A DNA stretch of 36,278 bases from contig CBDHFJ010000004.1 of NCBI GenBank assembly GCA_965262315.1, positions 1 through 36,278 of the forward strand, in the 5' to 3' direction. A program made the translations under genes and the position numbers. The notes beneath the pieces were generated by a model. The model did not search any database. It was not told the origin of the DNA and saw nothing but the letters and a program-made list of their open reading frames with translations. This stretch comes from JBCCFK01 sp965262315. Its GTDB lineage: Bacteria; Actinomycetota; Acidimicrobiia; Acidimicrobiales; UBA8592. Numbering within the stretch: the first letter of the stretch is position 1; each line of letters opens with the position of its first letter. Below are positions 34,514 through 36,278 of the stretch, one piece after another.

Positions 34514-35911
34514 TCAGCCGACTTCGATGCCGTATTCGCGGTCGAACACGTCGTCGTAGAAGGTGAAGTCGTTGGCAGCGACCATGCCGCCCGATGCGGG
34601 GTCGAGCGAGAACGCCGCTCCGCAGGGGCTGTGCCGCTGGTCGTTGCTCCAGTCGATGGGGCAGGTGATGCCGAGGGTGTCGAACTCGCCGCGCAGCGCT
34701 TCGAGGAAGGTCGCACGGGTGAGTTCACCGGTGTTCTCGGCAGCCCGCAGCACGGCCTGCTCGAAGATCCAGCCGTTCAGGTAACCGTGGGCGAAGTTGT
34801 TGGTGAGCTCCTCACCGGCGTAGCCGGCCAGCTCGGCACAACGGGCCATCTCGGCCGATGCCTCGGTGTTGTTGTTGGCCGACAGGAACGAGTGCATGCC
34901 GAACACCTGGTCGGTGACGTCGGCCGGGCCCTCGGTCCACACCGAGTTGGACGCCACACCGTGGATGCCGATGACCGGGATCTCGGTGATGCCGGCGTCG
35001 GACATGCCCTGGAGGACGACCAGTGCGGCGCCGGGCGAGCCGTGCAGCGTCACGTAGTTGACACCCTGCTCGTCGATGGCCTGCTGGAGGGCGATCATCT
35101 GCGCCGTGACCTCGGTTGCCCCGGGGGCGACGAAGAGCGTGTCGACGTAGGTGCCGCCACCATCGGTGACCGATTGTTCGACGTAGGCAGCGAACTCGAC
35201 GCCCGACGGGACCTCGAGGCTGATGCCCATGACCACGCCGTTCTCGAGGCCGCCCACGTCGCCGGCGATCTGGCCGGCGGCGATGTCGGCCTGGTCGCCG
35301 TAGTGCGCCAGGTTGTTGAACCAGGTGCTGTCTTCGGCCAGCTGGACGTCGATGGTCTGGCCCGGGCCGATGACCGCGAGGCCGAGCTCGGTGGTGTCGG
35401 CCTGGAGCTGGGTACTGGTCGCCGAGTTGCCCTGGCCCAGCAGCGCCAGGATCTTGTCGTCCTGGGTGAGCTTGGTGAAGGCCACGGCGGCGAGCTCTGG
35501 CGAGAACTGGTCGTCCTCGGGCAGGTACACCACCTGGCGTCCGAGGAGGCCACCACGCTCGTTCAGGCACTCGATGTAGGCCTGGGTGCCGTGGGAGTTG
35601 AAGGCCTGCGACGAGGCCGTCGGCCCGGTGAGGTCGCCCAACCAACCGACCTTGATCTCGTCGGAGGTGACGCCGTCGTCAGGGCTGTCCGGCACCGTGA
35701 GCTCACCGCTGCCGTCGTCGGAGCTGCCGTCGTCGGAGCTGCCGTCGTCGGAGCTGCCGTCGTCGGAGCTGCCGTCGTCGGAGCTGCCGTCGTCGGACGA
35801 TGTTGCCCCGTCGTCGGAGCCGGCGTCATCGTCGTCGTCGCCACCACATGCTGCTGCCACCATCGTGAAGGCGAGCAGGACGGCTAGGAACGTCAACCAT
35901 TTGCGTCGCAT
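34514..35911 (-). CDS. Branched-chain amino acid-type ABC transporter substrate-binding lipoprotein
   Basis: The 465-residue protein starts at ATG 35911 (the TTG three bases earlier is less likely), with GGGGGG upstream. A lipoprotein signal peptide ends at Cys22 (MVAAAC). A ~50-residue Ser/Asp-rich linker holds six SSDDG-type repeats. The rest is a periplasmic-binding-protein type 1 (LivK/Peripla_BP_6) domain starting at EIKVGWLGDLTGPTAS. Such proteins capture amino acids, amides or aromatic and small organic acids. It is placed just before the LivG-type ATPase gene on the same strand and near the catabolic genes, so uptake of the pathway substrate is plausible but unproven. Confidence 0.9.
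   Translation of the reverse strand: MRRKWLTFLAVLLAFTMVAAACGGDDDDDAGSDDGATSSDDGSSDDGSSDDGSSDDGSSDDGSSDDGSGELTVPDSPDDGVTSDEIKVGWLGDLTGPTASSQAFNSHGTQAYIECLNERGGLLGRQVVYLPEDDQFSPELAAVAFTKLTQDDKILALLGQGNSATSTQLQADTTELGLAVIGPGQTIDVQLAEDSTWFNNLAHYGDQADIAAGQIAGDVGGLENGVVMGISLEVPSGVEFAAYVEQSVTDGGGTYVDTLFVAPGATEVTAQMIALQQAIDEQGVNYVTLHGSPGAALVVLQGMSDAGITEIPVIGIHGVASNSVWTEGPADVTDQVFGMHSFLSANNNTEASAEMARCAELAGYAGEELTNNFAHGYLNGWIFEQAVLRAAENTGELTRATFLEALRGEFDTLGITCPIDWSNDQRHSPCGAAFSLDPASGGMVAANDFTFYDDVFDREYGIEVG
35708..35797. repeat. Six perfect 15-bp tandem repeats in the lipoprotein linker
   Basis: The unit GCTGCCGTCGTCGGA (plus strand) is repeated six times without change, encoding SSDDG repeats in the substrate-binding protein. 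Perfect identity suggests recent slippage-driven length variation of a flexible anchor. Confidence 0.9.
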
Positions 35912-35953
35912 CAAGGAATCCCCCCTGGTTTATGCGAATGAATTGCAGAAACC

Positions 35954-36278
35954 TCAACTTAGCCCAGCGACGCCGCCGGCGTCAGGCAGGTTCAGAGCTC
36001 GTCGAGTACGGCGGCCGAGATAGGCCGCGATGACCCGCTCGTTCTCCTGCATCTCTGCAGGCGTGCCCAGGCCGATCCGCTGGCCGAAGTCGAGGACCAT
36101 GACCCGCTCGGCGATGGACATCACGACACCCATGTCGTGTTCGATCAGGAACACCGTCATGTCGAGTTCGTCGAGCGCGGCATAGATGAAGCGGATCATG
36201 TCCTGCTTCTCCTCGACGCCCATCCCGGCCATGGGTTCGTCGAGCATCAACAGCTCGGGCTCCATGACCAGCACCCGG
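35954..36278 (-). CDS. LivG-type ABC ATPase, C-terminal part, cut by window edge
   Basis: The last ~108 residues of a branched-chain amino acid-type ABC ATPase are present: Walker B with D-loop (LLMLDEPMAGMG), the H-loop (VFLIEHDMGVV), VMVLDFGQRIGLGTPAEM, and the usual LivG ending. The 5' end, including Walker A and the signature, lies beyond the right edge. It is upstream of, and on the same strand as, the substrate-binding gene, forming one transporter. The permease genes are presumably further upstream. Confidence 0.88.
   Translation of the reverse strand, partial: RVLVMEPELLMLDEPMAGMGVEEKQDMIRFIYAALDELDMTVFLIEHDMGVVMSIAERVMVLDFGQRIGLGTPAEMQENERVIAAYLGRRTRRALNLPDAGGVAGLS

Overview
The window joins two pieces of DNA of different character, both very GC-rich, which meet at about 15,690-15,710. 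There the 5'-truncated end of an HtrA-type serine protease gene abuts the 3'-truncated end of a short-chain dehydrogenase gene, both on the minus strand. Left of this point the genes suggest a planctomycete (Phycisphaerae-like): a secreted protein with a PEP-CTERM-like tail, a MacAB-TolC-type efflux operon with a lipoprotein TolC homologue, a zinc-ribbon/PH-like membrane protein and a DUF4280 (PAAR-like) protein. Right of it the gene set suggests an actinobacterium, probably Acidimicrobiia: many acyl-CoA/lipid catabolism enzymes, a P450, a branched-chain amino acid type ABC transporter and TetR control. The taxonomic assignments are inference. The join looks like an assembly chimera unless spanning reads prove otherwise.

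Left part, 1-15,700. A large protein cut by the window edge, with glycine/alanine-rich hydrophobic segments, is followed by a DUF4280 protein, a YjbQ-family enzyme, a Ycf46-like AAA ATPase (minus), the PEP-CTERM lamin-tail-like protein with a strong terminator, a small DUF4190-like membrane protein and the efflux operon (adaptor, ATPase, permease, TolC; all minus). Then come a zinc-ribbon/PH-like membrane protein (plus), an ABC-2 permease and ATPase pair (minus), and the protease fragment.

Right part, 15,700-36,278. Behind a divergent promoter with a 24-bp AT-rich palindrome lie a VOC protein and a zinc alcohol dehydrogenase. Next come an AhpD-like protein (CxxC) divergent from an agmatinase-family hydrolase, and an NTF2-like/Ldh2-type dehydrogenase pair divergent from a TetR regulator and a phytanoyl-CoA-dioxygenase-like oxygenase. 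A minus-strand operon follows (P450, acyl-CoA dehydrogenase, MaoC, SRPBCC), then a plus-strand operon (amidohydrolase, PPOX-like protein, two-domain MaoC-like protein, acyl-CoA synthetase, AhpD-like protein, enoyl-CoA hydratase). The end holds minus-strand genes for an NTF2-like protein, ketopantoate-reductase-like protein, thiolase, ABC substrate-binding lipoprotein and the edge of its ATPase. Together these look like activation, dehydrogenation, hydration and thiolysis of a carboxylic acid or lipid-like substrate that is first oxidised by P450 and Fe(II) oxygenases; the substrate cannot be read from the sequence.

The most exciting signal is the AhpD-like gene at 30,460-30,942. A single in-frame TGA stands exactly where the second cysteine of the CxxC redox motif belongs (C-P-I-TGA), and a perfect 7-bp hairpin with a G-containing 5-nt loop starts 12 nt after it, putting the loop 19 nt downstream. 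This is the layout of a bacterial selenocysteine insertion element, so the gene is probably a selenoprotein rather than a broken gene.

Six other genes contain seven apparent single-base indels; correcting each restores a full-length family member. These are most likely sequence errors, and they occur on both sides of the join.
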